Positions 62,255-64,000 of a stretch of DNA of 64,000 bases are shown piece after piece (positions within the stretch are counted from its first letter, which is position 1; every line of letters begins with the position of its first letter). Source of the stretch: Fusarium oxysporum f. sp. lycopersici 4287 (Eukaryota; Ascomycota; Sordariomycetes; Hypocreales; Nectriaceae). A program made the position numbers and the translations under genes. The notes under the pieces were generated by a model, which was not told the DNA's origin, ran no database searches, and saw only the letters and a program-made list of their open reading frames with translations. The stretch is taken from NCBI RefSeq assembly GCF_000149955.1, contig NC_031000.1:1220028-1284027 (forward strand), read 5' to 3'.

Positions 62255-63658
62255 TTAGTGCCATGGTGCTTGTATAGGGGCTAGTCTCGTTGTACTCCCC
62301 GTTTCACCTGGCGGCTCAGATCGGCTGCCCAGCCTTGTCATGTTGAACTTGTTATCTATTCGTGATGACTGAACTTGGTTAACCTCAGTGGTGTTTAGCG
62401 TGGCAACGATTCCCGTCCATAGCTCCTTGCATGCCTTCCATGATGTTAGGGCATAGATGAGCGAGTTGAAAAACCCCTGTAGCGGCAGAACAGTGACGGT
62501 GATTATTTCCAAGGGCACAACACTGTGACCATGAACCAGACGGAACATTCTGTTCGCGGATGGCGGGATCCAGGTGACCAGGAGTGCGATGAAGAAGAAG
62601 AGTGTGACCTTTGCATAGGCCCAAGCGGCGGAGTTTGACTCGTGAACAGCGCGACACATACAGTCGATGTTACTCAGCCCATTCCGTCGAATACCGGGGT
62701 CTGGATGTTGGACAGCCCCGAGCTCAGCATTCCCCTGCTTGGACACTTCCCGTTGCCCAGCGCCCGTCGAGACTGATACTGAATGCGAGTCGTCCAAAGA
62801 TGAGCACGCAGCGCCACGACTCGGAAGAGATTTGGTATACGCCGACTCGGAAGTTCTGGTGACCTCGGTAGTATTTATGGATGTAGTCCCGTTCATGTCT
62901 AGCTGGTCATCATCAAGACATTGGCTTCTAAAGTAGCGTAGTGATCTTCGCACGTGGAGGATCTCATTGCCCGCGCGGATATAGATGGCGAAAGTCACGA
63001 CTATCGAGGCCCTGTACTGGTCAGCGACGGTGCCATTAGCAACTAGGGGTGAAGTTTTACCAGACTGGGCAGTATAGTGTGGCCACGCCAACGATCATCC
63101 ACTTCGGCGTCACCCAACACCACAGCGTAGCACCGCCGTACAGTCTCCCCTTCTGAGGATCGCTTACGAAGATGAAGGTCAGGGCCGGGACGAATGGCAG
63201 TCCGTAACAACAAACCAAGTAGATGTAATCCATCTTGCGCAGTTTCCGGGTATCGTATTTGTGATAGAAAGTCAGATACACGTTCACAGCCATCGCTAGA
63301 GCCCAGTATGCGTCGGCAGGCATGAACCTAAGCCACTCAGTCAATCGGCGAGTTTCTACACCAGGCTGAGTAGAAACTCTTACGTCTGGAAGAGGAACGC
63401 CTGTAGCTGACAACCAGGCGAGGTAGGGTTGTGGAGGAATGAATCGGCCATCAGCAGGCCCACGTTCGACATGATGTTGCCAAACGTCGCGTAGAATATG
63501 AGCCGGTTTATCGGTTTCCGGAAAGTCGGAACTGTGCAGAACGTGCTGATAATGAAGGCGCTGCCAATCAATGATGGAATTGAGCATACTCGCTCGAGAA
63601 TATACAGCGCAGGAATGGTGTCGCTGGTGCGACGGGAATGATCCCGTGCAACTTCCAT
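62255..63658 (-). CDS. cAMP-receptor-like G-protein-coupled receptor
   Basis: Minus strand, first ATG in frame at 63658 (MEVARDHSRRTSDTIPALYI); an extra upstream exon is possible. Exon 1 (63658-63384) has TM1-TM3 start: ERVCSIPSLIGSAFIISTF, FRKPINRLIFYATFGNIMSN. A 56-nt intron (63383-63328) leads to FMPADAYWALAMAVNVYLTF, CCYGLPFVPALTFIFVSDPQ, ATLWCWVTPKWMI and YCPVW. The next part reads YRASIVVTFAIYIRAGNEIL, a long Ser-rich third loop, then WAYAKVTLFFFIALLVTWIP and LPLQGFFNSLIYALTSWKAC (TM6-TM7). This is the fungal class related to Dictyostelium cAMP receptors, thought to sense nutrients or signals. The second junction (near 63045) does not splice in phase with the obvious GTAAAA...CCAG pair, so a one-base lesion or another splice site is involved. 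Confidence 0.75.
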
Positions 63659-64000
63659 GACGTCAAACCTTACAGCTTTCGTCTTGGAACCGCTGATTTC
63701 CAGGACAGAGCTCAACTACAATTGTCCGCAGTCATGGAGATAGTCTATAAATATTAAGAGGTAGATGAGGACGAGGCGCTGCTGAGGACCACAAACGGGT
63801 CAAACAGGAGACATGAATTGTTCTGGACGTGAAGCGGTCGAGACAGCCAACAGGGACCGGGAGGACTATTTATATTCATTAGATGCCATAGGGTCGCTCC
63901 TCCAAACTGCATGCCCAGCGGTCAAATGTATCTGTGAAACCATTACAGTTGGCTACCAGAGCCAAGGCGCCCTTCCATAGCGTGTTCCTGAAGTAGCTCT
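63659..64000. other. Upstream region of the GPCR gene, to the window edge
   Basis: No gene seen. Presumed promoter and leader, possibly with a first exon. Confidence 0.4.

Noticed and set aside
1..64000. CRISPR arrays, bacterial operons, phage or plasmid parts
   Set aside because: None seen; introns, families and element types are all eukaryotic (fungal).

Overview
The window is a transposon-rich accessory region of a filamentous ascomycete genome, most like Eurotiales (Aspergillus/Penicillium). The case for a fungus is GT-AG introns of about 45-115 nt, fungal-only families (OrsD/DUF3505-like, DUF3716, DUF7703-like, LaeA-like methyltransferase, cAMP-receptor-like GPCR, CHR-type chromate transporters) and fungal mobile elements (Tad-type LINEs, Fot1/pogo, hAT, piggyBac, MULE). 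There are two runs of N (144 and 100 bases). No rRNA, tRNA, CRISPR or bacterial-type operon was seen. The exon coordinates given for spliced genes were worked out by eye from splice signals, reading frame and family resemblance; none is experimentally supported.

Layout: 1-1178, relic Fot1/pogo element; 1272-about 7640, decayed Tad-type LINE (minus strand); 7685-9817, MULE transposase relic; 10340-15965, nearly intact LINE with an 18-bp target duplication, inserted just upstream of an OrsD-like (DUF3505) two-ORF locus (15999-19444); 19740-19920, zinc-finger relic; 20410-22220, GMC oxidoreductase-DUF1080 pseudogene; 22922-24066, 5'-truncated LINE with a 12-bp target duplication; 24517-25402, frameshifted bZIP gene; 27139-27935, BTB gene; 28372-28878, an inverted-repeat MITE with a 9-bp direct repeat.

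The 29.5-34.7 kb block looks functional: two divergent chromate transporter genes with a histidine-phosphatase gene between them. Next come an intact Fot1-like element with DD35D transposase (34831-36690) and a 7-TM membrane protein gene. A piggyBac relic, an hAT element and a second, inverted copy of the phosphatase gene lie end to end at 38.8-43.3 kb. A DUF3505 fragment and an eight-exon LaeA-like methyltransferase gene (45111-46539) follow, then a second hAT element (47178-49991).

The right third holds a short cluster of three 17-bp palindromes, an unassigned coding-like stretch, a large DUF3716 protein with an overlapping coiled-coil ORF (52344-55554), a solo-LTR-like repeat that also occurs inverted at 31.4 kb, a gene-poor AT-rich tract with a pogo relic, a complete pogo element with two introns and two stops (59674-61900), and a cAMP-receptor-like GPCR gene running toward the right edge.

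Nearly all stop codons found inside element reading frames can be explained by C-to-T or G-to-A transitions, as expected from repeat-induced point mutation (RIP). Several elements are still intact, so activity or arrival has been recent. Likely working host genes are the BTB gene, both chromate transporters, both phosphatase copies, the membrane protein, the methyltransferase and probably the GPCR. The rest is mobile DNA and its debris.
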